Of a DNA stretch of 64,000 nt, positions 37,401 through 46,000 are shown in pieces (the stretch's first letter is position 1; every line of letters starts with the position of its first letter). The DNA is from Podarcis raffonei (Eukaryota > Chordata > Lepidosauria > Squamata > Lacertidae): NCBI RefSeq assembly GCF_027172205.1, contig NC_070604.1:67659023-67723022 (forward strand), written 5' to 3'. Below the pieces are notes generated by a model. That model saw only the letters and a program-made list of their open reading frames with translations, had not been told where the DNA came from and made no database searches. Position numbers and translations under genes: made by a program.

Positions 37401-37744
37401 AACTAAATAAAAAATATGGGGTCTGGGGCTTCGACGGACCTCTGAGTCTAAGCGAATACAGCTCCACCCCCGAGATTCAGACACGGAAAACGTGCACGTA
37501 GGAACGGAAAGCACCGAAGACGGGGGGGGGAGTGCTGCACCCCCCTTTCCAAGGCAGCTCACCCTGAGGCCACAGGAGAGAGGGGCGGGGTGGAAAGGGG
37601 TGACGGGGTGGGAAACCGCGTTACCTCGTTATCCCACGAGCCGGTAGCGAAGACCTCGGGAGGTTGCAGGGCAGCGGCAGACACGGGTCGCCAGCGGGCC
37701 TTACTAACTTTCTGGGACACGTACTTGGCGACCACATCCTCCAT
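25257..37744 (-). CDS. NUP43: NUP43, nucleoporin 43 (8 exons, 372 aa)
   Basis: WD40 beta-propeller subunit of the Nup107-160 (Y) complex, acting in the nuclear pore scaffold and at kinetochores. Exons are 37744-37625, 36712-36590, 36381-36304, 34088-33920, 32551-32416, 28477-28326, 27442-27320 and 25474-25257; phases agree and all introns are GT-AG. The total of 1119 nt gives 372 aa (human 380). Recognisable segments: MEDVVAKYVSQKVSKARWRP start, GDVMDME, VGEDGRINVF, ILTVNSIGQLKVWDFRQQGN, HCVDRHPSQQHIVATGSQDG, WEVHFHPSNPDHLFTCSEDG and the C-terminal SLDVLGSCLVYGTDAESIYV. The propeller appears complete. Start: the only in-frame Met aligning with the family start; the 35 codons upstream read as GC-rich UTR. 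Intron 5 holds a copia element that begins at its splice donor. Confidence 0.96.
25651..26026 (+). mobile_element. Sauria-type SINE, full length, 13-bp target duplication
   Basis: tRNA-like head (GGTGGTGCTATGGTCTAAAC, GGTCGGCGCTTCGAATTCC) through GTTTAGTCATGCTGGCCACA to tail CCTTTACCTTTTTTACCTTT. Exact 13-bp direct repeats CCTTCTCAACTTA at 25638-25650 and 26027-26039. Confidence 0.9.
26175..26610 (+). mobile_element. Old L2/CR1-type LINE 3' fragment
   Basis: TGAAGTCCTAAATGGTTTGG, ACTTGGCTATCTGAAGGACT and AATGCTCTCCCAGGGAAACT follow the C-terminal L2 ORF2 order (ALNGLGP-YL, ALWNALP). Decayed. Confidence 0.65.
27320..27442 (-). CDS. NUP43: NUP43 exon 7
   Basis: 123 nt encode WEVHFHPSNPDHLFTCSEDG through SFLHTG. 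The split codon at the upstream junction gives Leu (TTA) where human has Met. Confidence 0.93.
28326..28477 (-). CDS. NUP43: NUP43 exon 6
   Basis: 152 nt encode LTGERVPLHCVDRHPSQQH to LLNAHDAE, with WD-repeat motif LSIWDVRQG; acceptor CTTGCCTTGCAG, donor GTAAGTAC. Confidence 0.95.
28598..28975 (-). repeat. 3' LTR of the copia element
   Basis: Direct repeat of 32029-32406. It is preceded on the minus strand by the purine tract GAGAGGGGGG. Its AATAAA falls near 28778-28783. Confidence 0.88.
28976..30468 (-). pseudogene. copia integrase-like region (fossil)
   Basis: Shows the integrase zinc-binding start (WHKRMSH, CRACRKAR), catalytic-core motifs (HADLFGMP, TDDYTRNAW, SPQENGVAE) and the copia C-terminal motif FWGEAVKTANF. 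An acidic spacer ending RRSSRATKGIPPERF follows, which in copia usually precedes reverse transcriptase. Confidence 0.85.
30488..30746 (+). mobile_element. L1-type 3' fragment nested in the copia element
   Basis: 259 bp ending AATAAAAATTTATATATA plus an A-run, flanked by a 19-bp exact direct repeat (30469-30487 and 30747-30765). Tail plus long target duplication indicates LINE-1-style target-primed insertion of a 5'-truncated copy; the subfamily is not determined. Confidence 0.8.
30766..31789 (-). pseudogene. copia gag-like and protease-like region (fossil)
   Basis: Begins MADSQKSSIPFDKVDGSKPW, with a CCHC zinc knuckle (CFVCASSEHLRRSC) and then a protease-like DSAANAHLV stretch, the order expected for Ty1/copia. 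Described only as a fossil. Confidence 0.75.
32029..32406 (-). repeat. 5' LTR of the copia element
   Basis: On the minus strand it begins TGTGGAGAG and ends GGAAGA. It includes a CRE-like TGACGTC, a TATA-like TTTATAG and AATAAA, plausible LTR promoter and polyadenylation parts (inferred). Confidence 0.88.
32416..32551 (-). CDS. NUP43: NUP43 exon 5
   Basis: 136 nt encode DNADSSTLHAVTQLRTTEIL through QQGNEPSQIFS, ending TCATT before donor GTAAGTATG. A copia LTR starts 9 bases into the intron. Confidence 0.93.
33920..34088 (-). CDS. NUP43: NUP43 exon 4
   Basis: 169 nt encode TLSLNQKWKNAHYYDAS through VGEDGRINVFEVDHKEAKRTI. It is shorter than the human segment by several residues in the serine/glycine-rich loop. 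Confidence 0.93.
34819..35276. mobile_element. possible hAT-derived remnant
   Basis: Ends CAGGGGTGGTGGAA and complement CAGGGTGGGGAACC are similar, and the interior looks repeat-derived, but flanking duplications are not visible. Confidence 0.35.
36304..36381 (-). CDS. NUP43: NUP43 exon 3
   Basis: 26 codons, FLDQERIVTASSTGSVTIF to HHQNNQ, between acceptor CTCCCTTAG and donor GTAAATAG. Short; recognised by homology and splice sites. Confidence 0.92.
36590..36712 (-). CDS. NUP43: NUP43 exon 2
   Basis: 41 codons, ENKISIWSVGDFGSL to GDVMDME; acceptor TCCTACAG, donor GTAAAAG. Confidence 0.95.
37226..37290 (+). repeat. L2 3'-end scrap
   Basis: AACCCAGCCAGATGGGCGGG followed by GTATAAATTATTATTAA: the terminal ~60 bp of an L2 with its tail, in NUP43 intron 1. 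Confidence 0.75.
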
Positions 37745-37900
37745 GCTTAAGCGGAGAGAACCCGCCGCGTCTCTCTTACCTCCGCCGGCTTTCAAATGCG
37801 CCCTCTTGATTGGCTGACACACGTCACGGGAGACGGCGAAGGAAGCGGGACAAAAGCCTGTCAGGACTGTGCTGCTCTCTCTCAAGGAGGCGTTAGGCTC
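37420..37900. promoter_or_regulatory. CpG island, NUP43 promoter region
   Basis: Locally GC-rich and CpG-dense sequence around the NUP43 start codon. No TATA box is evident. Confidence 0.7.
37625..37744 (-). CDS. NUP43: NUP43 exon 1 (coding part)
   Basis: 40 codons from ATG to TGSWDNE; donor GTAACG. Lies in a CpG island. Confidence 0.95.
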
Positions 37901-38185
37901 CCGAAATTACTGGGGGGGGGGGAGTAACGCGGGATGCTCTACCTTTGGCTTTTCCTTTCGTTTTCTAATAGCTAGAATTGCAGGAAACGCTGAGGACCTG
38001 AGGTGGGATGTAAAGCATCTCCAGACGTTCCTTCCATGTCGGTTTTTCCCAGGACGTGGTGACGCCCCACATCTCGTAATATATGTCAATACTGAGCACC
38101 CTAATAAAGACGAGGGACCTAATGGCACGAGGGAAGGCTTAGCTCCCTGCCATCCTTCTTGGCCACCATCCCATTATGTGCTGCT

Positions 38186-38409
38186 ATGGGCGTAGCCAGG
38201 ATTTATGTTAGAGCAGGGGCAGGACACACACCTGTCATCATCAACTGGCTCTGTCTAGCAGATTTGGAATAAAATGTTGTTTTAAATTACTTTCTTTTCA
38301 CCCCAAGTTCTCGGAAAAATCTCTCAAAATCTCTGCAATTTCTACTTTTAGTTAAGTATTTTTATTTATTTACTTATGGGGGGGGCAGGTCCCCCCTGGC
38401 TACACCCAT
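38186..38409. mobile_element. MITE-like element with terminal inverted repeats
   Basis: Ends ATGGGCGTAGCCAGG and complement ATGGGTGTAGCCAGG; G-rich inner ends. No clear target duplication, superfamily unknown. Confidence 0.6.
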
Positions 38410-39719
38410 GTGTGCTACAGCGGCAACTGTAAACACACCTATTAGGAAATTATAGTGAACAGAGTGGCTTTTACTTTTGAGTAAACATGCAAGGGATCAT
38501 GCTATGCAGTGTCATTCGAAACACAGTTCCTATGGAATAAGCCTCATTGAACTCCCCGTCAGTGGAATTAGCTGAAGAGTACAGTATTCATAGGCCTGTA
38601 AAGCTCCTTCCTTGTTTCTTCTACATTTTCTAAAGCTAGACCTTGATACTTCAGAAACCACGTCATGGTTTTCCTGATATGTCGCTTCAAAATTATGGGA
38701 TGATAGTGGTATTTGTATGGGTTGACGGATGTTTGCTCAGTTCTGGGAGAAATAAGTGTGTACTGTATATACGTAAGTAAAATATGAGTGTTAGTACTGC
38801 ATCAGCAAAAGAGAACAAAATGTGTTTGGTTTGGAGGATTCATTTTTGTGCAAGACAAAAACAGCACTTGATTTCATGTGACAATCTCAATAGCATCGCA
38901 TCCATGCCCCCAGATCTTACTTGCTCAGTCATATGTCTCACTGTGTTCAATGAGGTTTATTCTCAGATAACTATACATAGGGTTGTGGCTGTAAACTCAA
39001 ACTGGGCCAGGAGTTATTGGTTATTATTTACTTTCAAAAATTATAATGGCTGATGGGTACTTAGCTCTGCATAGAAAAGGACTGAAAAATAGTATAGCAT
39101 ACATATCGGATAGCTTCTTGGCAGCTACTCTAGCCTCTATAAAAACTACATGATTTCAAGTGGTGTAGTTAGGTAATTTTAGACTCTGGACTTAAAAGTA
39201 TTATGGAGGGTACCCCCTTTAGAAGGCAGTGTGTATTATTTTGTTACTTCAAAATGTGGTAAATCAGCCCTGAGTGGGGCCTTGAACTTCTGTTCCAAAG
39301 TTCTGCCCTCTAAGCAGTTTATGTAAGGTAATATTAAATATTCATAGGAAAATACTGATAAAATCAACACAACAAAAGTAGGCATAATATAATTGTAATA
39401 TATTTATTATAATATAGATAAAAACAAGCCTTCTTAAAAACAAATATATACAAAAAATAACATTTTTAGCAGACATTGCACACAGTACAACAAAGAAGTT
39501 TGCCTATAGGCAGGGAGTTCTGAAGAACAGTGCTGCCATAATAAAATATTTATTCATCTCAAGTGTGCAATGAACAGTAAATGGCTCTTGTTAAAATAAT
39601 TCTCCCTCTCAGGTACATAAACTGCAGATTCTGGGATTCTTCCTCATCCAAATCTAGGCAGAGTTGAGGAAGTGTGAGCAATTGCCAATAAATTAATTAA
39701 AGAAGCATGTTTCCCTCAC

Positions 39720-40763
39720 TCAGCTCTATCTGCTGATGGATGGCCACACCGACTCGGCCCCGAACACACTGACCAGATGCTTGGAAGCTGTGGCTGGATG
39801 GTTTCGTGGGAGCCGATTGAACCTAAATCCTTCAAAGACAGAGGTCCTATGGCTAGGTCGGGATGGCATGGGGATGAGGGACCAACTCCCTTCTCTTGCG
39901 GGGGCCCAATTAGTGCCATTGCCTTCCGTTAAGAGTTTTGGTGTAATCCTTGATGCCTCTCTTTCCATGGAGGCGCAAGTTACAGCAACAGCCAAGGCGA
40001 CATTTTTCCACCTTCGCCGCATCAAGCAGTTGGTCCCTTACCTTTCCTGCCCCGACCTGGCCACAGTGATCCATGCGACGGTCATCTCCAGGCTTGACTA
40101 CTGTAATTCGCTCTACGCGAGGCTGCCCTTGAAGCTGTCCCAGAAACTCCAGCGGGTACAGAATGCTGCAGCGAGGCTCCTCACGGGGTCTCTGCCATGG
40201 GAGCATATTCACCCAGTGCTTTTCAAGCTGCACTGGCTCCCGGTGGAGTACAGGGTCAGATTTAAGGTGCTGCTTTTGACCTTTAAAGCCCTTCATGGCC
40301 TAGGACCCTCGTACCTATGGGACCGCCTCTCCTGGTATGCCCCACGGAGAGCCTCAAGGTCCATAAATAACAACACCCTAGTGGTCCCAGGCCCTAAGGA
40401 AGTTAGATTGGCCTCAACCAGAGCCAGGGCCTTTTCAACTCTGGCTCCGGCCTGGTGGAACGCTCTGCCTCATGAGACCAGGGCCCTGCAGGATCTGATT
40501 TCTTTCCGCAGGGCCTGTAAGACAGAGTTGTTCCACCTGGCCTTTGGCTTGGAGCCAATTTGATTCCCTCCCTCCCTCTCTCTCTTTTTTCTTTTCCTTC
40601 TCCTCCTGCGATGAGGCTACATTTTAATATTTTAAAGTTCCATTATTTTAATGTTGTATTTTATTTTTGTTTTTAAGTTGTAATCATTCATCTTGTTTTT
40701 ATTATTGCTTGTAAGCCGCTCTGAGCCCGGCCTTGGCTGGGGAGGGCGGGGTATAAATAAAAA

Positions 40764-40767
<4 letters not shown>
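39720..40767 (+). mobile_element. L2-type LINE, 5'-truncated, second lineage
   Basis: Opens just after the YADD box (QLYLLMDGHTD) and keeps one open frame to 40563: thumb and C-terminus ([60 protein letters not shown]). Its 3' end is GGAGGGCGGGGTATAAATAA plus (GTT)n(ATT)n. Clearly diverged from the 52-kb element, so another L2 lineage; still without stops in the remaining frame. Confidence 0.9.

Positions 40768-40826
<59 letters not shown>
40768..40826 (+). repeat. (GTT)n(ATT)n microsatellite, L2 tail
   Basis: Trinucleotide run starting exactly at the L2 3' end; tail repeats of this kind are usual for L2. Confidence 0.9.
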
Positions 40827-40827
<1 letters not shown>

Positions 40828-40947
40828 TCCTCACAGGTTAGATGGAACAGCATTCTTGACCCTCTCCTTGACTTGGCTGTTTAACAAGAGTGCCTCTTCC
40901 TCTTTGGGTGGGCCTTATAACTTTAACCTCTAAGTGCTATGTGCATA

Positions 40948-41172
40948 CAGTGGTACCTCGGGTTACACACGCTTGAGGTTACAGACTCCACTAACCCAGA
41001 AATAGTACTTCAGGTTAAGAACTTTGCTTCAGGATAAGAAGAGAAATTGTGCTCCGGTGGCGCAGCGGCAGCGGGAGGCCCCATTAGCTAAAGTGGTGCT
41101 TCAGGTTAAGAACAGTTTCAGGTTAAGAACGGACCTCCGGAACGAATTAAGTACGTAACCCAAGTACCACTG
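40948..41172. mobile_element. Tigger/pogo-type TcMar MITE
   Basis: 225 bp with terminal inverted repeats CAGTGGTACCTCGGGTTAC / complement CAGTGGTACTTGGGTTAC, flanked on both sides by TA, the Tc1/mariner target. No transposase. Confidence 0.88.
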
Positions 41173-42079
41173 TACTTTAGGTGTGCCCTGCCTGGGGAGC
41201 TAAGTGAGTGCTGTGTTGTGTGTGCTCCCCTTCCTGTCCTTGGTGGGTTATGCTCCAAAACAGTGGTTATGAGGAGCATAAAAGGATTCAGATCCCTGCC
41301 TGGAGGGATGCTTCAGAACTGGCAGTAGGGGTCAGTTTTGGATGTGCTGCTTGGACTGATAAGAGTGGGGGCAGAGTGGCATCGCCATGGGGGTTGTATG
41401 TATGGTGATGCAATGGTGTGTGCTGCAGATACACCTATCTTGCTGAGAGTTCATTGGCTCCCTCCATGGGTGGGCAGCATGTGGGCATACCTGGCATCGC
41501 AGACGCAACTTAGTGGGCACTGGCTGTTTTCAGGGGTGTTGAGGGCTTGTTTGCCATTTTTGTAGTGCATTTTCTCATTGGATGTGTTGTCCCTCCCAGC
41601 TGAGCACACACCAGATCCATCAGCAATTCCACAAACATTCCCCAGCCCTATCGTTTTAGTGGGCAACATCCTTGTAGCCCCTTTCTGTTGTTTCCACTGT
41701 CTCTTTTTGTATGTCACTGATTTTTTTGTTTTGTTAGGATTTTCTCTATGTTGTACCCAGTGCTGGGATTGGTGGGCTATGAATCTTTTTTTCTTGATAC
41801 ATAAAAATCATGTGGCCCCATTACATATACTGTATGTCCTATGTGCCGCCGCCGCCACCACACGACAGAAAGCGTTTTGCGTCCAGCCAGGCGCGTATGT
41901 TGCGCTTTGCTCCCTGCCGGCGACGCTGCGAGACTTTTCACCCCCTAAAACTGAGCTCTGCCTCAAAAGCCTACCCACATTGCACTGCAAATAAAACTGC
42001 AAATGTGCCTTATGGGCCATGCCACGGTTATTTATAGCCCGACAGGAGAACCAGTCACATGCTTCCGTTTAAAGGAGCA

Positions 42080-43080
42080 GCCAGCTTCCCACAACCTCGG
42101 CTGCGAAGCCCCTCGCCGTCCTCCGCAACCCCAAGAACCCAGCCTCCTACTCCGCCCCTCCGCTTATCACCAAGAGGTTCCCCCCTTCCCGGCCCGCTCC
42201 CCTTTATTCCATGTACTGCGCCTGCGCACACCAGCCGCGGTTGCCCGGCGGCGGCGCCCGTTCAGAATGTCGAGCGCGCGGGGGGGCGGGGGAGCAGCCC
42301 CTCCCTCCGGCGGACGCGAGGCGGCGGCAGCGGCGGCGGCAGCTGCTGCTGCGGAAGGGAAGGAGGCGGCGCCTGTGTCGGCGCTGGAGGTTGTGTCCTT
42401 CCTGGGGAAACTGCTGTGCGCAGTCGCGGCACTGAAGGCGGCTCTCTACCTGCTCCGCAGAGTCTGTCTAGCTATGGCCTGGAAGTCAGGAGGCGCCAGT
42501 CACTCCGAGCTCATCCACAACCTCCGCAGTGAGTGCGTCTGTGGTGTGCGCGCCGGGGCCGGTGGCCAAGGAAGGGGGTGGGAGGAGGAGGAGGCAGAAG
42601 GAGGGGCCAGGGCGCGCGCAGTCCATTCATGTACCACACATACACAAGCGCGCGCGCGCGCGAACCCCGTCGCTAGGGAGTGACCGTTAGTTGTCGGCCC
42701 TCAGAAGCGCGCGCTGGGGTGCCTTCGCCAACGGCCTTCGCGCCTGGCGGCTGCTGGAGACGTGGGCGGGTGGGAGGTCGCGAGCACCGCGAGGGGGGGG
42801 GAGAGAGAAAAGAGAGTCCCCGCAGTCGAGCGGGTGTGTCTCGGTGCGGCGGGAGCTTGCTTGAGGGCGGTGGCTGCTGTCGCCACTACTGGAAGAGAGC
42901 AGGGCTGAGTCCCTCCGCTGTTTCGGAAGCGGCAGCGACAGCCTCGGCTGTCCACACAGCTTCGCCGCTGGGCCCGGCAGTCCGGGTAGAGGTGCCTCTC
43001 TCTCTCTCTCCCGGTTCCGTTTCCGCTTCCCGCGTCTTAAGGGGGAAGGCAGCTAAACGGCCGGCTCTCAGCTGTGAGCA
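42080..43080. promoter_or_regulatory. CpG island, PCMT1 promoter and first exon
   Basis: Strongly GC- and CpG-rich block containing both PCMT1 start codons and the exon 1 donor. It includes a (GC)n tract at about 42648-42662. Confidence 0.85.
42267..42528 (+). CDS. PCMT1: PCMT1 exon 1 (coding part, long start)
   Basis: 262 nt from the upstream ATG; classical ATG at 42474. Encodes [13 protein letters not shown], an 11-Ala run, [19 protein letters not shown] and then [13 protein letters not shown]; donor GTGAGTGC. A 5' UTR upstream is certain but its start is unknown. Confidence 0.88.
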
Positions 43081-46000
43081 TCGCGCATCGGACCTGCCAA
43101 ACGCCTTTTTAATATAAAATAAATAAACATGCGGGTTACCTACTGCAGGGGGCATGTGTTAGATGTCGTTTCCCACCCACAGGCAAACAACCGGTGCGTA
43201 GCTCACAAAAGCCGGAAAGTGCTAGGTTTTTCAAGTCGTTAAAGGCAAAGTTAGGTTTCAGGTTCATGTGACTGCAGAGAAGAATGAAACCATCTAAATC
43301 TAAAATGTCCCTTGGATAGTGTGACAGCTGCTCTTTCGCTCTCCCCTCAGTCATTATGCAACCTCTAGTGAGTCTCTTGGGGTGCTTCTCATCGGTTCAG
43401 CTGTTAACATCTTTGTTTGCCTGGGAGCCGCCACCCATGTTAATGTGTGCTGCAAATGCGAATCCCATAATGAGAAAGTTGGATGAAATGGATAATTTGT
43501 TGTTTTTATTTAGTTACAATAATTGATTAACAGCCTAATAAAAAAAAGTCACTTATTGGTGCACACAAAACAGATATCAATATACAATTCAACAAAATTT
43601 AAAAGCAGGTATGCATAACTTGTTTACATGGCCGGGTAGGCTTGCTGAAACAAAGTTTTTAGTCGGTGTCTAAAGCAACATAATGAAGGTGTTTGTTCAG
43701 TGCAAGTTTTGCGCATTGAAGCTGTGGAAGTAGGCACATAAGGGGCTAGATGACCCCACAAACAAACTGCTCCCAAGCTGTTACGGGCTTTATATGCTAA
43801 TAGTAAGACCTTGAACTTGGCCTGATAGCAAATCAGCAGCTAGTGAAGTTCTTTGAGTTGCAGTGTAATATGCTAGTAGGTTCTCACTCCTGTCAGCGAT
43901 AATGCTATAGCATTCTGCTCTGACTGCATCTTTCAGAGCAATCGCAAGGGAAGCCCTGTATATATCATACTTTAGTAGTCCACTTTCAGAATTACTAATT
44001 CCCTGGGTTTCTTTGGGCAAGCTATCCTAGTTGAGGAATGGCTGAAGCTGGTGGAAGGTGCTCCTAGCTACGGAGATCACCTGAGCCTAGTTAGTGAGAG
44101 CTGGGTCCAAGAATAACTCCAGACCATGTACCTGCATGTTCTGAGCAATCCTTGGAGGCAACTGGCCCATTTCAGTTCCCATCCTTGGAGGCAACTGGCC
44201 CATTTCTGCGACACAGGAACCACTCACCCACAGAGCCTCAGCCTTGCTTGGATCAAAGTTCTGTTTATTTGTCCTCATCCAGCCTACCATTGCATCCAGG
44301 CACTAGGCCGCCACTTGTGCAGCCTCTCCTGTTTCAGATTTTATTGAGAAATAGAGCTGAGTGTTCTAATAGTCTTTTTATATGCTTTTTCTTACCCTGA
44401 GACCATCTTTTGAGGGGTGGGAAAGGCATACAATAAATTATTATCAGCACCTTGCTTCAAATGTCCTAATGACCATTCCTAGCAGCTTCATATAGATATT
44501 AAACAACATTGGTGATAGTATAACACCCTGTGGCACTGTCATGGGACCAAAAACCAGTTCCCTAGTCTTACTTTCTGGACTCGGTCCTGTAGGTAAAATT
44601 GCAACCCCCCGTAAGCTATTTAGGAGGATAGCATGGTTAATGGTAGCAAAGGAAGGACTTATTCCTCTTGTCCCATTCTCAGTAAAAGTGATTTATCAGG
44701 GCAGCCAAGGCAGATTTGGTCACATGGCCAGGCCTAAACCCAGATTGGAATCAGTAGATAAACAGCATCCATAAATGCTTACTGGCACCTCCCCACCCCC
44801 CAATGTTAAAAGTGTGGCACTTACTGTATCAACTTCATGGTGAATTCTGGCACAGGGTTGATTTCTTTAGGAGTGGGTGTTGTTTCTTTCAAGTCAGGGA
44901 TCACCTCCTCACACTATGAAGTGTTAACCATGCCCTCAGTCCAGCCAGTCACACCCCTCTGCTAGATTTAATAAGCCAAGAAGGAGCCATGGTTGGGCAC
45001 AGAGCAGCAGGTGCCTTGTCAACATCACCAGGCTGCATAAATCGAAAGTAATCCCACAACATATGACAATCTGCGGTAGTGATACCACAAATATAAATTA
45101 GTGATGTCATTTGTTTGATGGAGTTGTGATTTTTGTTTATTAAAGCATTTGGGGCTATTACTAAATTATATGGGTTTGTACAAAAAGCACCCAAATAAAT
45201 GAGCAGCAGATCTCGAAAGTAAGAAATCCCATTCCTGTTCCATGAAGTATTTTACAGGAGAAGCTGGTTGGAAAAGATTTATAGGTCTTAGTCAAAAATC
45301 ATTTGCAGCAGCTCTTGCTGTCTGTTCCTGTTTTCGTATTGCAACTAAGCAAATAGCTTTAGTATCCTGTTTGTCGTATTTGGGAATGTAGCAAGTGATT
45401 TAAAGAGCAGAGTGAAAAACAGCTGGAATTTTTTTGAGATTTGTTTTATATTACACTGTATCTTAATACTTTTCCTGTTATATATGTCTATAAACTCATT
45501 ATAGGACAGCAGCTTTTAAATTTTGGAGGCAGTTTTAGTATGTGTCAGTCTCTACTTGCGAAATAATACTGATAATTTTTATTTATTTATTCCCCCCCAT
45601 CTGGCTGGGTTACCCCAGCCACTCTGGGCAGCTTCCAACACATATAAAAACACAAAGAACATCAAATATTAATAGTAACAATCTTATATAATGTAAAAAA
45701 GTCACAACATATCAAATAAAGGAATATTCAATAATCCATTAGAATCTAATAGTAAGCAGTTGTTTACCATAAATAAATTGGGCATGTGGCTTTTTTTATG
45801 CCTCTGACAACAGAGGAATTAGACCGCCAAGACCACATAACACCGGTCCTGAAAGACCTACATTGGGTTCCAGTACTTTTCCGAGCACATTTCAAAGTGT
45901 TGGTGCTGACCTTTAAAGCCCTAAACGGCCTTAGCCCAGTATACCTGAGGAGTGTCTCCACCCCCATCATTCACTGAGGTCCAGCTCCAAGGGCTTTCTG

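Larger units (their letters stand above)
28478..37624 (-). other. NUP43 introns
   Basis: Intron 5 (28478-32415) is nearly all copia element. The others (32552-33919, 34089-36303, 36382-36589, 36713-37624) are AT-rich with an old short repeat near 32772, a possible hAT remnant at 34819-35276 and an L2 3'-end scrap at 37226-37290. Confidence 0.75.
37901..42080. other. NUP43-PCMT1 intergenic region
   Basis: No gene is seen. It holds a MITE-like inverted-repeat element (38186-38409), old short repeats near 38455 and 38931, a 5'-truncated L2 (39720-40767) with a microsatellite tail, and a Tigger MITE (40948-41172). The rest is unique-looking. Confidence 0.8.

Noticed and set aside
40632-40853. 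ORF with a long Asn (or Leu) run
   Set aside because: Translation of the (GTT)n(ATT)n tail of an L2 element.
42059-43117. Several overlapping plus and minus ORFs around PCMT1 exon 1
   Set aside because: CpG-island frames; only the one that reads into [13 protein letters not shown] and joins exon 2 in phase is supported.
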